This document shows positions 32,655 through 41,565 of a stretch of DNA of 45,727 nucleotides, in pieces. The notes below the pieces were generated by a model. It searched no databases and had not been told where the DNA came from. It saw nothing but the letters and a program-made list of their open reading frames with translations. The translations under genes were made by a program, and so were the position numbers. The stretch's first letter is position 1. The number at the start of each line of letters is the position of its first letter. The stretch comes from Propionibacteriales bacterium (GTDB lineage: Bacteria; Actinomycetota; Actinomycetes; Propionibacteriales; Nocardioidaceae). The stretch covers positions 1 through 45,727 of the forward strand of contig WHTJ01000028.1 of NCBI GenBank assembly GCA_009377795.1. The letters are read 5' to 3'.

Positions 32655-34172
32655 TCAGTCGACGTCCTCGTCTACCCAGTCGAACGTCTTGGTGACCGCC
32701 TTTCTCCAGTTGCGATAGAGGCGCTCCCGGCGCTCGGCGTCCATCCGCGGCGTCCATCGCATGTCCTCGACCCAGTTGCGCCGCAGTACGTCGAGATCGC
32801 TCCAGTAGCCGACCGCGAGTCCCGCGGCGTACGCCGCTCCGAGGGCGGTCGTCTCGTTGATCCTCGGCCGTACCACCGGAACGCCGAGCAGGTCGGCCTG
32901 GAACTGCATCAACAGCTCGTTCACCACCATGCCGCCGTCGACCTTCAGCTCCTTGAGATCGACACCGGAGTCGGCGTTCATGGCGTCCAGCACCTCCCGC
33001 GACTGGAACGCGGTCGCCTCCAGCACCGCGCGCGCCAGGTGGCCCTTGTTCACGTACCGCGTCAGCCCGACCAGGGCGCCCCGGGCGTCGGCCCGCCAGT
33101 ACGGCGCGAACAGCCCGGAGAACGCCGGCACGAAGTACGCCCCGCCGTTGTCGTCCACCGTGACCGCGAGCCGCTCGATCTCCGACGCCTCGACGATCAG
33201 ACCCAGGTTGTCGCGGAGCCACTGCACCAGTGCGCCGGTCACCGCGATCGAGCCCTCCAGTGCGTAGACCGGCGCCGACTCACCGATCCGGTAACAGACC
33301 GTGGTGAGCAGCCCGTGCTCACTGTGTATCCGCTCCTCGCCGGTATTGAGGAGCATGAAATTCCCAGTACCGTACGTGTTCTTCGCGCTGCCGATCTCGT
33401 AACACACCTGGCCGAACGTCGCCGCCTGCTGATCACCGAGGATCCCGGCGACGGGTACGCCGCGCAGGACGCCCGGCCGGCATTCGCCGTACACCTCCGA
33501 AGAGGACCTGATCTCCGGCAGCATCGACAGCGGCACGCCCATCTCCGCGGCGATCTCCTCGTCCCAGGACAGGGTGCCGAGATCCATCAGCATGGTGCGG
33601 CTGGCGTTGGTGACGTCCGTGACGTGGACGCCGGAGTGCTCCGCACCGCCCGTGAGGTTCCAGAGCACCCAGGTGTCCATGTTGCCGAAGAGCAGCTCGC
33701 CGCGCTCCGCTTGTTCGCGAGCGCCCTCGACGTTGTCGAGGATCCAGCGGATCTTGGGCCCGGAGAAATACGTCGCCAGGGGCAGCCCGACCGTCGACTT
33801 GTAGCGGTCCGCGCCCCCGCCGAGGGCGGCCAGCTCCTCGCAGATCTCCTGCGTGCGGGTGTCCTGCCAGACGATCGCGTTGTGGATCGGCCGGCCGTCG
33901 GTCCGATCCCACACCACCGCGGTCTCCCGCTGGTTGGTGATGCCCACCGCCGCGATGTGCGAAGAGTTCAGATTGGCCTTGCCGAGCGCGCCGCCGATCA
34001 CTTCCCTTGTGTTGTTCCAAATTTCCAGCGCGTCGTGCTCTACCCATCCGGCGCGGGGAAAGATCTGCTCGTGCTCCATCTGGTCCGCCGCCACCACCTC
34101 GCCGTCCTGGTCGAAGATCATGCAGCGCGTGCTCGTCGTGCCCTGGTCGATCGCCGCCACGTAGTCAGCCAT
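32655..34172 (-). CDS. glpK: Glycerol kinase
   Basis: A 505-residue FGGY-family kinase from ATG 34172. [13 protein letters not shown] forms the N-terminal phosphate loop; [40 protein letters not shown] and [18 protein letters not shown] are all characteristic. It phosphorylates glycerol to glycerol 3-phosphate, which the divergent GlpD then oxidises. No glpF transporter or GlpR regulator is next to it. Confidence 0.97.
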   Translation of the reverse strand: MADYVAAIDQGTTSTRCMIFDQDGEVVAADQMEHEQIFPRAGWVEHDALEIWNNTREVIGGALGKANLNSSHIAAVGITNQRETAVVWDRTDGRPIHNAIVWQDTRTQEICEELAALGGGADRYKSTVGLPLATYFSGPKIRWILDNVEGAREQAERGELLFGNMDTWVLWNLTGGAEHSGVHVTDVTNASRTMLMDLGTLSWDEEIAAEMGVPLSMLPEIRSSSEVYGECRPGVLRGVPVAGILGDQQAATFGQVCYEIGSAKNTYGTGNFMLLNTGEERIHSEHGLLTTVCYRIGESAPVYALEGSIAVTGALVQWLRDNLGLIVEASEIERLAVTVDDNGGAYFVPAFSGLFAPYWRADARGALVGLTRYVNKGHLARAVLEATAFQSREVLDAMNADSGVDLKELKVDGGMVVNELLMQFQADLLGVPVVRPRINETTALGAAYAAGLAVGYWSDLDVLRRNWVEDMRWTPRMDAERRERLYRNWRKAVTKTFDWVDEDVD

Positions 34173-34245
34173 GATGGGCACAGTATGGGGACGGCCCGAC
34201 TCCGGCAACGCAGCGCGTCGTCGGCCGATGACGAGGGAGAGGACC

Positions 34246-35964
34246 ATGTCCGGTTCCGCGCGACTGGGCCCCGCCGAACGGGCGGCGGCCTGGCATCGGC
34301 TGCGGTCGGAGGAGTTCGACGTACTCGTCGTCGGTGGCGGCGTCACCGGGGCGGGAACGGCGCTCGACGCGGCCACCCGGGGCCTTCGGGTGGCTCTGGT
34401 GGAGGCGCGGGACTTCGCCAGCGGTACGTCGTCCCGGTCGTCGAAGCTGCTCCACGGCGGGTTGCGCTACCTGGAGCAGCTGAACTTCGACCTGGTGCGT
34501 GAGGCGCTGCGTGAGCGCGGGCTGATGCTGAATCGGATCGCCCCGCATCTGGTCAGGCCGGTGCCGATCCTCTATCCGTTGACGCATCCGATCTGGGAGC
34601 GCCCGTACGTCGGCGCCGGTCTCGTCCTGTACGACACGATGGGCGGGGCGCGTTCGCTTCCGTGGCACCGGCACCTGACGCGGACGGGTGCCCGCAAGCT
34701 GTGTCCGGCCATCAGGCGGTCGGCGTTGACCGGCGGGATGCTTTACCACGACGCGCAGGTCGACGACGCGCGCCACACTCTGACCGTGGTACGCACGGCC
34801 TCCGCGTACGGCGCCGCGGTGCTGAGCTCCGCCGAGGTGGTGGCGTTCACTCATGCCGGTGAACGGGTCACCGGTGCGGTCGTACGCGATGTCGAGACCG
34901 GCGACGAGGTCGAGGTGCACGCCTCGGTCGTCGTCAACGCGACCGGGGTGTGGACCGACGAGGTGCAGGCTCTGGCCGGAGGCAGGGGCCGGTTCCACGT
35001 ACGGGCGTCCAAGGGAGTGCACATCGTCGTACCCCGGGACCGAATCCCATCCGAGGTCGGTTTGGTCTTGCGTACAGAGAAATCCGTCCTGTTCATGATT
35101 CCGTGGACGACGCACTGGCTGATCGGCACGACGGACACCGACTGGAATCTCGACCTCGCCCACCCGGCGGCGAGCCGGGCCGACGTCGACTACCTGCTCG
35201 ATCACATCAACCGCGTCTTGTCCGTGCCGCTGACCCGGGACGACATCCAGGGGGTGTACGCCGGTCTCCGGCCGTTGCTCGCGGGCGAGTCGGAGGAGAC
35301 CAGCCAGCTCTCTCGGGAGCACGCGGTCGCGCGGCCGCAACCGGGGTTGGTGTCCATCGCGGGCGGCAAGTACACGACGTACCGCGTCATGGCCGCCGAC
35401 GCCGTCGACCTGGGCGCTACCGACATCGGCCGAGCGGTGCCCGACAGCCCGACGGCCAACATCCCGCTGGTGGGTGCCGAGGGCTATCACGCGCTGGTCA
35501 ACCAGATACCGCAGCTCGCGTCGTCGTATGGCCTCCCGGGCTGGCAGATCGAGCGGCTCGTGGGCAGGTACGGGTCGCTGACCACCGAGGTGCTGGAGCA
35601 GGCGGGGTCCGACGAGTCGCTGCTGCGGCCGATGAACCAGGCTCAGGAGTACCTCGGGGTGGAGATCGCGTACGCCGCGTCGCACGAGGCGGCGCTGCAT
35701 CTCGACGACGTGCTCACCCGGCGTACCCGCGCCTCGATCGAGACCCCGGACCGGGGCACGGACGCCGCCGCGGCCGCGGCCCGGATCGTCGCCCCGCTGC
35801 TCGGCTGGGACGACGACCGGGTGGACAACGAGGTCCAGGCGTACGCCGCCCGGGTCAAGGCCGAACGCGAGTCGCAGGAGCAGGCCGACGACCTCGCCGC
35901 CGATGCGGCCCGGGTCGCCGCGCCCGACACCCGCAAGGTCGCCGTCGGCCGCGCCCTGCAGTGA
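34246..35964 (+). CDS. glpD: Glycerol-3-phosphate dehydrogenase (FAD-dependent)
   Basis: A 572-residue flavoprotein. The FAD dinucleotide site is [20 protein letters not shown], followed by [20 protein letters not shown] and GGLRYLEQ, both characteristic of Glp[11 protein letters not shown] and [19 protein letters not shown] complete the active-site region. ATG 34246 is chosen because GGGAGAGG precedes it; an earlier in-frame ATG overlaps glpK. It feeds electrons to the quinone pool at the membrane face. The 73-bp gap to glpK must hold both promoters. Confidence 0.96.
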   Translation: MSGSARLGPAERAAAWHRLRSEEFDVLVVGGGVTGAGTALDAATRGLRVALVEARDFASGTSSRSSKLLHGGLRYLEQLNFDLVREALRERGLMLNRIAPHLVRPVPILYPLTHPIWERPYVGAGLVLYDTMGGARSLPWHRHLTRTGARKLCPAIRRSALTGGMLYHDAQVDDARHTLTVVRTASAYGAAVLSSAEVVAFTHAGERVTGAVVRDVETGDEVEVHASVVVNATGVWTDEVQALAGGRGRFHVRASKGVHIVVPRDRIPSEVGLVLRTEKSVLFMIPWTTHWLIGTTDTDWNLDLAHPAASRADVDYLLDHINRVLSVPLTRDDIQGVYAGLRPLLAGESEETSQLSREHAVARPQPGLVSIAGGKYTTYRVMAADAVDLGATDIGRAVPDSPTANIPLVGAEGYHALVNQIPQLASSYGLPGWQIERLVGRYGSLTTEVLEQAGSDESLLRPMNQAQEYLGVEIAYAASHEAALHLDDVLTRRTRASIETPDRGTDAAAAAARIVAPLLGWDDDRVDNEVQAYAARVKAERESQEQADDLAADAARVAAPDTRKVAVGRALQ

Positions 35965-35986
35965 TCCCGGAGAGGTTCTCGCGATG

Positions 35987-36014
35987 TTGGGGGCCGGGCC
36001 GACCCGGCCCCCAA
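35987..36014. terminator. Bidirectional hairpin between glpD and the SHOCT gene
   Basis: A perfect 12-bp stem TTGGGGGCCGGG (35987-35998) with CCCGGCCCCCAA (36003-36014) and a CCGA loop, located between convergent stops at 35964 and 36043. There is no T-run, as is usual for GC-rich actinobacterial terminators. Confidence 0.75.
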
Positions 36015-36042
36015 CCGCCTCGACCGGTCGTTCGTCGAGCGT

Positions 36043-36285
36043 TCATTCCTGCCGCAGAACGGACAACCGGTCGCGGTACTCCTGCTCGTCGATCTCACCG
36101 CGCGCGAACCGCTCGGCAAGCTGGGCGGCACCCGCGGCCGCGGGATCGGGCGTGCGCCGACGTCTCCAGAAGATCGTGAAGGCCACGACTACGCCCGTGA
36201 TCAGCAGCAGCCAGAAGATCGGGAAGATCGGCCACCACGCACCGGGTCCGTCGTACCCGTTCCAGGTCATGAGTGTCATCAACAT
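36043..36285 (-). CDS. Small membrane protein with SHOCT domain
   Basis: An 80-residue protein from ATG 36285 after AAGGAG. One membrane segment, FPIFWLLLITGVVVAFTIFW, is followed by a basic RRRR stop-transfer. The C-terminal AAQLAERFARGEIDEQEYRD is a SHOCT motif, a short oligomerisation module common in actinobacterial membrane peptides. The function is unknown. Confidence 0.85.
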   Translation of the reverse strand: MLMTLMTWNGYDGPGAWWPIFPIFWLLLITGVVVAFTIFWRRRRTPDPAAAGAAQLAERFARGEIDEQEYRDRLSVLRQE

Positions 36286-36432
36286 CGGTAGGGCTCCTTT
36301 CGGGTTCTCGTGTCCTACCGATGGTGCTGTCACGCGCGGCCGAAATCGTCAGCATGGAAGCGGCTTCGGGTGTACGCCGTCCTGCGTAGCCGCCCGTCCC
36401 GGCGTACGCACCCCCACGCACTCGCCACCCCT

Positions 36433-36522
36433 TCGCGCCGAGATTGCACAACTGGCCGTTCCCTCGCGCCGAGATTGCACAACTGGCCGACCGGGTCGAC
36501 CTGATGTGCAATCTCGGCGCGA
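36433..36522. repeat. 26-bp arm repeat, locus 10: two tandem forward arms and one reverse
   Basis: Forward arms 36433-36458 and 36464-36489 (31-bp period, both with the CAACTGGCCG variant) and reverse arm 36497-36522, ending 10 bp from the oxygenase stop. Confidence 0.95.
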
Positions 36523-36531
36523 ATGTTGGAC

Positions 36532-37374
36532 TCAGCCGGGGCGCAGCAACCACCGAATCGCCGACGTAACCACCGTGCCGGACGCACGCACCACGATCGC
36601 CTCGGCGATCGGCAACCAGGGCAGCCGAAGCGGCCAGCGTGCCCACCACGGCAAAAGCCCTACCGCGGCGGCCGACAACGTGGCGTACCCCGGTCGGGCC
36701 ACCCACGGGATCGGCGCATGCACCAGCAGGAACCTGGCCGCGGCACGCGCCTCCGGCGTGCTCATGAGCTCCGGCCGGTAGTACGCCAGGCGGGCCGCCA
36801 GCTCCCGCTCACTGACCGGAGGGTCCGGTACGCCGAGCGCCCGGGCGACGACCGCGGTGTCCTCGACATAGCCATCCCTGCCGGCCTGGTCGAGCGGCCG
36901 GTCGCCGTACCTCTGGTGGGCGCGCAGGAAGCTGTCGATCTCGGCGACATGCACCCAGCCCAGCAGATGCGGATCGTCGGCGGCGTACGGCGTCCTCCCG
37001 CTGACCCGCGCATGCACCGCGCGGACCCGCGCGACCGCGGCCTCGGCATCCTCGGCGGTGCCGTACGTCGTGACCGCCAGGAACTCGCTGGTGCGCTGCA
37101 GCCGGCCCCACGGGTCGCCCCGATAACCCGAATGCTGCTCGACCGCGGCCATCGCCAGCGGATGCAGGGACTGCAGCAGCAGCGCACGCAGGCCGCCCAC
37201 GAACATCGCCGCGTCGGCGTGCACCCGTCGGATCGGCCGGTCCGCGCCGAACCAGCGCGGACCCGGAGACCGCAGGATGCGCTCGGCCTTCGCGTCGCCG
37301 TCCGGCCCGCGCACCCGAGCGAGGACCGCCTGGCCGAGTCGCTCGCGTACGTCGATACCCGGGAGCACCGCCAT
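36532..37374 (-). CDS. MpaB/latex-clearing-like oxygenase (DUF2236)
   Basis: A 280-residue protein from ATG 37374. The DUF2236 core is visible as ADAAMFVGGLRALLLQSLHP, LAMAAVEQHSGYRGDPWGRL and QRTSEFLAVTTYGTAEDAE. The conserved HP and the QH histidines are candidate haem or substrate residues in this family, which includes mycophenolic acid MpaB and rubber oxygenase Lcp relatives. HVAEIDSFLRAHQRYG follows. The substrate is unknown. Its start is 65 bp from the divergent PqqD-domain gene. Confidence 0.85.
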   Translation of the reverse strand: MAVLPGIDVRERLGQAVLARVRGPDGDAKAERILRSPGPRWFGADRPIRRVHADAAMFVGGLRALLLQSLHPLAMAAVEQHSGYRGDPWGRLQRTSEFLAVTTYGTAEDAEAAVARVRAVHARVSGRTPYAADDPHLLGWVHVAEIDSFLRAHQRYGDRPLDQAGRDGYVEDTAVVARALGVPDPPVSERELAARLAYYRPELMSTPEARAAARFLLVHAPIPWVARPGYATLSAAAVGLLPWWARWPLRLPWLPIAEAIVVRASGTVVTSAIRWLLRPG

Positions 37375-37439
37375 GCAGCGATCATCGCACGGCCGGTCGT
37401 CGCCGCCGTCCCCACAACCTCCGGACCTAGGGTGGGATC

Positions 37440-38651
37440 GTGCAACCGGACGCCATCGACCTCGCGACCGCGCCGACGCCGCGACCGGCACTCGCGCGCG
37501 CCGAGATCGACGGGGATACCGTCCTCTACTCCGACTCCACCGGTCGCACTCACCACCTGACCGACGCCACCTCCGCGGTCTGGAGGTGCCTCGATTCCCA
37601 CATCACGCTGCGCGAGCTGGCCGAGGACATCACCGCGGTGTCCGGCTGGGACCGCGCGGCGGTAGAGGCCGATGTGGTGGAGGTGGTACGTCGGCTCGGG
37701 CGCGCAGGACTGCTCGACGACGTCGCACCGGAGACCGGGTGGATCGGCCGGGCCCGCGGCCGGGTGGCCCGCGGCCGGCCGGATCCGGCGGTGCCGCGGC
37801 TCATCGCCGTACCGCCCAGTGAATGCGCCCGGCGCACCCAGATGAGCTGGGCGATGACCCGGACCGTGCGGGTCGGCTCCTACCTCCTGGGCGTGCGCTC
37901 CGCGACGTCCGAGCTGGACGGGTTGGTCGCCCGCGCACTGGCCGCGCATCTCGTCGACGACGTGCGGGCGCCGCCGAACTACTCACTCCGGCTGGCAGCC
38001 TCCGACGGGATCGCCCATCACCGGATGTTCCGGGCGTGTGAGACCCCGGTGCGAACCCGGTCGCTGCGCCGCCTGCTCGATGCGTTGTGCGGATTCCTCG
38101 CGAGCCATGCGGCCGAGCAGGACTCCGCCGCCGTACATCTGGACGCCTTGGTCCTGGTCCACGACGGGCGGGTGATGCTGCTGCCTCCCGAGCTGCGGCC
38201 GCTGCGCACGGGCGAAGAGGAGCTGCGGCGGTACGGCGTACGCATCCTCGACTCCCAGACTGCGCCCCTCGACCCCGCGAGCGGACAGCTCGTGATCCGG
38301 CCGCCCATGCTCACCATGGACGACGCGGCCCTCGCCGAGGCGGCCGCGGTCGCGCCGGAGCCCGAGCCGGCCGAGGCCGCACCGGTCGCCGAACCGGGCC
38401 ACTATCCGGTCCGGGTCTGGGCGGACGTCGCCACGACCGGGGCGTCGCACGACACCGACACCCCGAGTCGGGCCGCGCTCGTCGCGACGGCCAACCGGCG
38501 GGTGCGGAACCGTCCGGCGATCGATCCACAGACGGCGTTGTCCACCCTGGCCCAGGTCGCGTCCGGCGCCGTACCGGTCTGGCTTGCCGCGGGCACCGAG
38601 ACCGGCGCGATGCTGGAACAGCTCCTCAAGGCCCTGGACCGACCGATCTGA
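37440..38651 (+). CDS. PqqD-domain protein of unknown function
   Basis: A 403-residue protein from GTG 37440. Residues about 20-96 form a PqqD-like winged-helix (RiPP recognition element) fold: HHLTDATSAVWRCLDS, ITLRELAEDITAVSG and VVRRLGRAGLLDD. The middle has LVLVHDGRVMLLPPELRPL, in the place where HPr-kinase-like partners of PqqD domains carry a P-loop, but no GxxGxGKS is present. The C-terminal third is Ala/Pro-rich with repeated PEPE. No precursor peptide, radical SAM or cyclase gene is nearby. Confidence 0.7.
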   Translation: MQPDAIDLATAPTPRPALARAEIDGDTVLYSDSTGRTHHLTDATSAVWRCLDSHITLRELAEDITAVSGWDRAAVEADVVEVVRRLGRAGLLDDVAPETGWIGRARGRVARGRPDPAVPRLIAVPPSECARRTQMSWAMTRTVRVGSYLLGVRSATSELDGLVARALAAHLVDDVRAPPNYSLRLAASDGIAHHRMFRACETPVRTRSLRRLLDALCGFLASHAAEQDSAAVHLDALVLVHDGRVMLLPPELRPLRTGEEELRRYGVRILDSQTAPLDPASGQLVIRPPMLTMDDAALAEAAAVAPEPEPAEAAPVAEPGHYPVRVWADVATTGASHDTDTPSRAALVATANRRVRNRPAIDPQTALSTLAQVASGAVPVWLAAGTETGAMLEQLLKALDRPI

Positions 38652-38662
38652 CCCCGCCCTCC

Positions 38663-38688
38663 TCGCACCGAGATTGCACATCTGGCCG
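38663..38688. repeat. 26-bp arm repeat, locus 11: single forward arm
   Basis: One arm between the convergent PqqD-domain gene (stop 38651) and the WYL gene (stop 38705). Confidence 0.9.
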
Positions 38689-38704
38689 TCCGCCACGCCC
38701 AGCA

Positions 38705-39661
38705 TCAGTCCGCGATCCGAGTCGCCCGGGCAAGGCGTCGCCCCAACGCGGCCACCCGGTCGGCGAGCTCCGGAGGCTCGAGTACTTCGAAATCCAGATC
38801 GAGCATCGCGAGATGGAGGGCGAGCGCATCCAGCGACTCCGACCCGGCTGCCAGCACGCAGGTCTCGTCATCGATCGGCTCGACCACGGCGGCGCCCACC
38901 GGGATTCGGGCGGCGGTCTCCGCGGCCGGCGCATGGATCCGCACCCGGGCCTGATAGCGGTACGGCGCGGACGACACCGCGTGCGCGACATAGGTCGCGG
39001 CGTCCGGCAGGTCGGTGGCCGTGAAACGCCGCCCGGTCGGCTCGGGGTCGTACATCCGGTCCACCCGGAACGTACGCCAATCCTCGCGGTCGAGATCGCG
39101 GGCCAGGAGATACCAGGTGCGCCCGGTGTGCACGAGCCGGTACGGCTCGACCGTGCGGCGGGTCGGCGTACCGCTTCGATCCCGATAGCCGAACCGCAGC
39201 CGCTCCAGGTCCCGGCAGGCCAGAGCGATCACGGCCAGCACTTCCGGGTCGGCCGCGCGACCACTCGACAGCAGGGGGACCGTGGAGCTTTGCAGCGCCG
39301 CGACCCGACGCCGCAACCGGGACGGCAGGGTCGGTTCCAGCTTGGTCAGCGCGCGCAGCGACGCCTCCTCCATACCGGCCACCGACCCACCGGCGGCGGT
39401 GCGCAGGCCGACCGCCACCGCGACGGCCTCCTCCTCGTCGAGCAGCAGGGGCGGTACGACGCTCCCGGCGCCGAGACGATAGCCGCCCGCGACACCGGGC
39501 ACCGCGTCGATCCGGTAACCGAGACGGCGAACCCGGTCGATGTCGCGGCGCACCGTCCGCGTGGTCACGTCCAGACGCGCCGCCAGCTCGGCACCGGTCC
39601 AGTCGCGTTGCATCTGCAGCAGCGACAGCAGTCCGAGCAGCCGAGCGGAGGTCTCCAGCAT
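38705..39661 (-). CDS. HTH/WYL-domain transcriptional regulator
   Basis: A 318-residue regulator from ATG 39661. The N-terminal HTH_11 is RLLGLLSLLQMQRDWTGAEL then RLDVTTRTVRRDIDRVRRLG and YRIDAVPGVAGGYRLG. The WYL domain spans about residues 140-210 with RTVEPYRLVHTGRTWYLLA, followed by the C-terminal WCX region. It is divergent from dinB with a palindrome in the 64-bp gap, a frequent arrangement in actinobacteria. It probably senses a ligand through the WYL pocket and controls dinB and itself. Confidence 0.9.
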   Translation of the reverse strand: MLETSARLLGLLSLLQMQRDWTGAELAARLDVTTRTVRRDIDRVRRLGYRIDAVPGVAGGYRLGAGSVVPPLLLDEEEAVAVAVGLRTAAGGSVAGMEEASLRALTKLEPTLPSRLRRRVAALQSSTVPLLSSGRAADPEVLAVIALACRDLERLRFGYRDRSGTPTRRTVEPYRLVHTGRTWYLLARDLDREDWRTFRVDRMYDPEPTGRRFTATDLPDAATYVAHAVSSAPYRYQARVRIHAPAAETAARIPVGAAVVEPIDDETCVLAAGSESLDALALHLAMLDLDFEVLEPPELADRVAALGRRLARATRIAD

Positions 39662-39681
39662 CTTTCTCCAGTCCTGGCCCA

Positions 39682-39706
39682 ATCGCGGACTGAACTCGTC
39701 CGCAAT
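39682..39706. promoter_or_regulatory. Probable WYL-regulator operator
   Basis: ATCGCGGAC-N7-GTCCGCAAT, nine-base arms with one mismatch (six inner bases perfect), is centred in the 64-bp region between the divergent WYL and dinB genes. A further GTCCGC lies just before the dinB ATG. Confidence 0.5.
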
Positions 39707-39725
39707 AGATCGTAACGTCGTCCGC

Positions 39726-40283
39726 ATGGAACTCGACTGGAAGACCCAACTGATCGAGCAGATCGACCACCACTGGCGGGAGCAGCTCCGCCCGCGCCTC
39801 GCCGGGCTCTCCGACGACGAGTACACCTGGGAGCCCGTACCGGGCGCGTGGAACGTCCGGCCACGCGGGACCGGCACCGCGCCCATCGCCGCTGGAGCCG
39901 GTGACTTCACCATCGACTGGGCGTTCCCCGAGCCGGACCCCGCTCCGGTGACCACGATCGCCTGGCGGCTCGGGCACCTCATCGTCGGCGTCCTGGGGAT
40001 GCGGGTCGCGGGCCACTTCGGCGGGCCGGCCATGGACTACATGAACTTCGGCTACGCCGGAACCGCCGATGAGGCGCTCGCCCAGCTCGACGAGCAGTAC
40101 GCCGCGTGGATGGACGGCGTACGCGCCCTCGGCCCGGATCGCCTCGCCAAGCCTTGCGGCGAGTCCGAGGGAGAATGGGCCGACCTCCCCATGGCGGCGC
40201 TCGTGTTGCACATCAACCGGGAGCTGATCCACCACGGCGGCGAGATCGCGCTCCTCCGCGACCTCTACCTCCGCCTCGGCTAG
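39726..40283 (+). CDS. DinB-family protein (putative metal-dependent hydrolase/transferase)
   Basis: A 185-residue four-helix DinB/YfiT-type protein from ATG 39726. The three metal-ligand histidines are likely in WRLGHLIVG and VLHINRELIHHGGEIALLRD. W-R-E-Q and WEPVPGAWNV also fit actinobacterial DinB_2 proteins, many of which use mycothiol. It is divergent from its probable WYL regulator. Confidence 0.85.
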   Translation: MELDWKTQLIEQIDHHWREQLRPRLAGLSDDEYTWEPVPGAWNVRPRGTGTAPIAAGAGDFTIDWAFPEPDPAPVTTIAWRLGHLIVGVLGMRVAGHFGGPAMDYMNFGYAGTADEALAQLDEQYAAWMDGVRALGPDRLAKPCGESEGEWADLPMAALVLHINRELIHHGGEIALLRDLYLRLG

Positions 40284-40303
40284 GCGTGCCCCTCGCGGCC
40301 CCC

Positions 40304-40395
40304 TCCCGTCGAGATTGCACTTGTGGTCGCGCCGGGGTCGACCACAAGTGCAATCTCGGCGCGAAGAAACGGCCAGATGTGCAACCTCGGCGCGA
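40304..40395. repeat. 26-bp arm repeat, locus 12: three arms (forward, reverse, reverse)
   Basis: Forward arm 40304-40329 and reverse arm 40339-40364 form a hairpin with CTTGTGGTCG matched by CGACCACAAG; the third arm is at 40370-40395 (31-bp period). It lies between convergent dinB and the sigma-factor gene. Confidence 0.95.
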
Positions 40396-40418
40396 ATGAA
40401 TGGGCTCAGAAATGGGGC

Positions 40419-41423
40419 TCAGGGGGCGGGCAGCGTCTCCGGCAGGTCGAAGGTCGCGAACAGAGTCGGGTCGACGAACGCCGTCATCCGCGCAATCCCA
40501 GAGGTGGACATCGTGACGACGTGTAATACGCCGTACCCGCGATAAGTGCCGTCCGCCTCCCGCCGGTAATGCGCGAATCCCGATTGGCCATTTGCCCGGA
40601 TCGGGAGGAGCCGGAGATCACCCGGACCTCCGATCCGGCGGGCCAGGAACCGACGGCAGCTCTCGACGCCCCTGAACCAGATCGGGTAGGGCGGCATCTC
40701 CAGGACGACGTCGTCGCGGAGCAGCGTGGTCAGGTCCGCCAGATCTGCGTTCTCGAAGGCGGCGACGTACCTGTCGAGCAGTGCACGACGTTCCGGCTCG
40801 GTAGGCTCGGCGAGCCGATCCTCGTGCGGTTCGAGCCGTGCGAGCTGATCGCGGGCACGCTGCAACGCGCTGTTGACCGCGGCGGACGAGGTGTCCAGCA
40901 GGTCGGCGACCTCGGACGCCCGCCATCGCAGCACCTCGCGCAGCAACAGTACGGCGCGTTGCCGGGCGGGCAGATGCTGTAATGCGGCCACGAGCGCCAG
41001 CCGGATGGTCTCCCTGGCTGCGGAGATCGCGGCCGGATCGGCCGCCGCGGAGGGGATCAGCGAGTCCGGGATGGGCTGCAGCCAGGGGACGTCCGGCTGC
41101 GACACCAGCTCGACCTCCGGATCCATGCTTGGATCACCGAGTCCGGACGGCAGGGGCCGACGGCTGCGCTGCTCCATCGCCCGCAGGCAGGCCGTGGTAG
41201 CGATCCGGTAGAGCCACGTCCGCAGCGAGGACCGCCCCTCGAATCCGGCGTACGAGCGCCATGCCCGCGCGAACGTCTCCTGAACCATGTCCTCGGCATC
41301 GTGCACGGACCCGAGCATGCGATAACAGTGGGCCAACAACTCCTGCCGGAACGGCTCGGTGAGGTGTGCGAAGTCCTCGGCCGCGAGATCGGCCCGCGGA
41401 CCAGTTGATGCGGTACTCGACAT
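40419..41423 (-). CDS. SigG-like ECF sigma factor with SnoaL-like C-terminal domain
   Basis: A 334-residue ECF sigma factor from ATG 41423. Region 2: FRQELLAHCYRMLGSVHDAE then DMVQETFARAWRSY and FEGRSSLRTWLYRIATTACL. The PLPSGLGDP linker and WLQPIPDSLIP are typical of SigG/ECF56 factors. Region 4: LPARQRAVLLLREVLRWRAS then EVADLLDTSSAAVNSAL. The C-terminal SnoaL-like domain (about 215-334) replaces an anti-sigma partner in such factors. It is divergent from the MFS exporter, which may be its target. Confidence 0.9.
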   Translation of the reverse strand: MSSTASTGPRADLAAEDFAHLTEPFRQELLAHCYRMLGSVHDAEDMVQETFARAWRSYAGFEGRSSLRTWLYRIATTACLRAMEQRSRRPLPSGLGDPSMDPEVELVSQPDVPWLQPIPDSLIPSAAADPAAISAARETIRLALVAALQHLPARQRAVLLLREVLRWRASEVADLLDTSSAAVNSALQRARDQLARLEPHEDRLAEPTEPERRALLDRYVAAFENADLADLTTLLRDDVVLEMPPYPIWFRGVESCRRFLARRIGGPGDLRLLPIRANGQSGFAHYRREADGTYRGYGVLHVVTMSTSGIARMTAFVDPTLFATFDLPETLPAP

Positions 41424-41485
41424 GCCGCTCCCCGTTCGCTGTCAAACCGGTTGCCTCTACCTGTATAGAGCCGCCGTACCGCGAA

Positions 41486-41501
41486 AACTCATCGATGAGT
41501 T
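41486..41501. promoter_or_regulatory. Perfect 16-bp palindrome upstream of the MFS gene
   Basis: AACTCATCGATGAGTT is its own reverse complement and lies between the divergent sigma-factor and exporter genes, 64 bp before the exporter ATG. It is a candidate operator; the binding protein is unknown. Confidence 0.45.
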
Positions 41502-41565
41502 CCCACCTGCCGCTGGATCTCCATGGGTGACGGGATTCGAGACTCTTCACCGAAAGGACCGGAAT

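Noticed and set aside
34939-36179. Long Arg/Gly-rich frames opposite or offset from glpD and many other genes
   Set aside because: They are shadows of GC-rich coding sequence, with Arg/Pro/Gly bias and no domain signatures.
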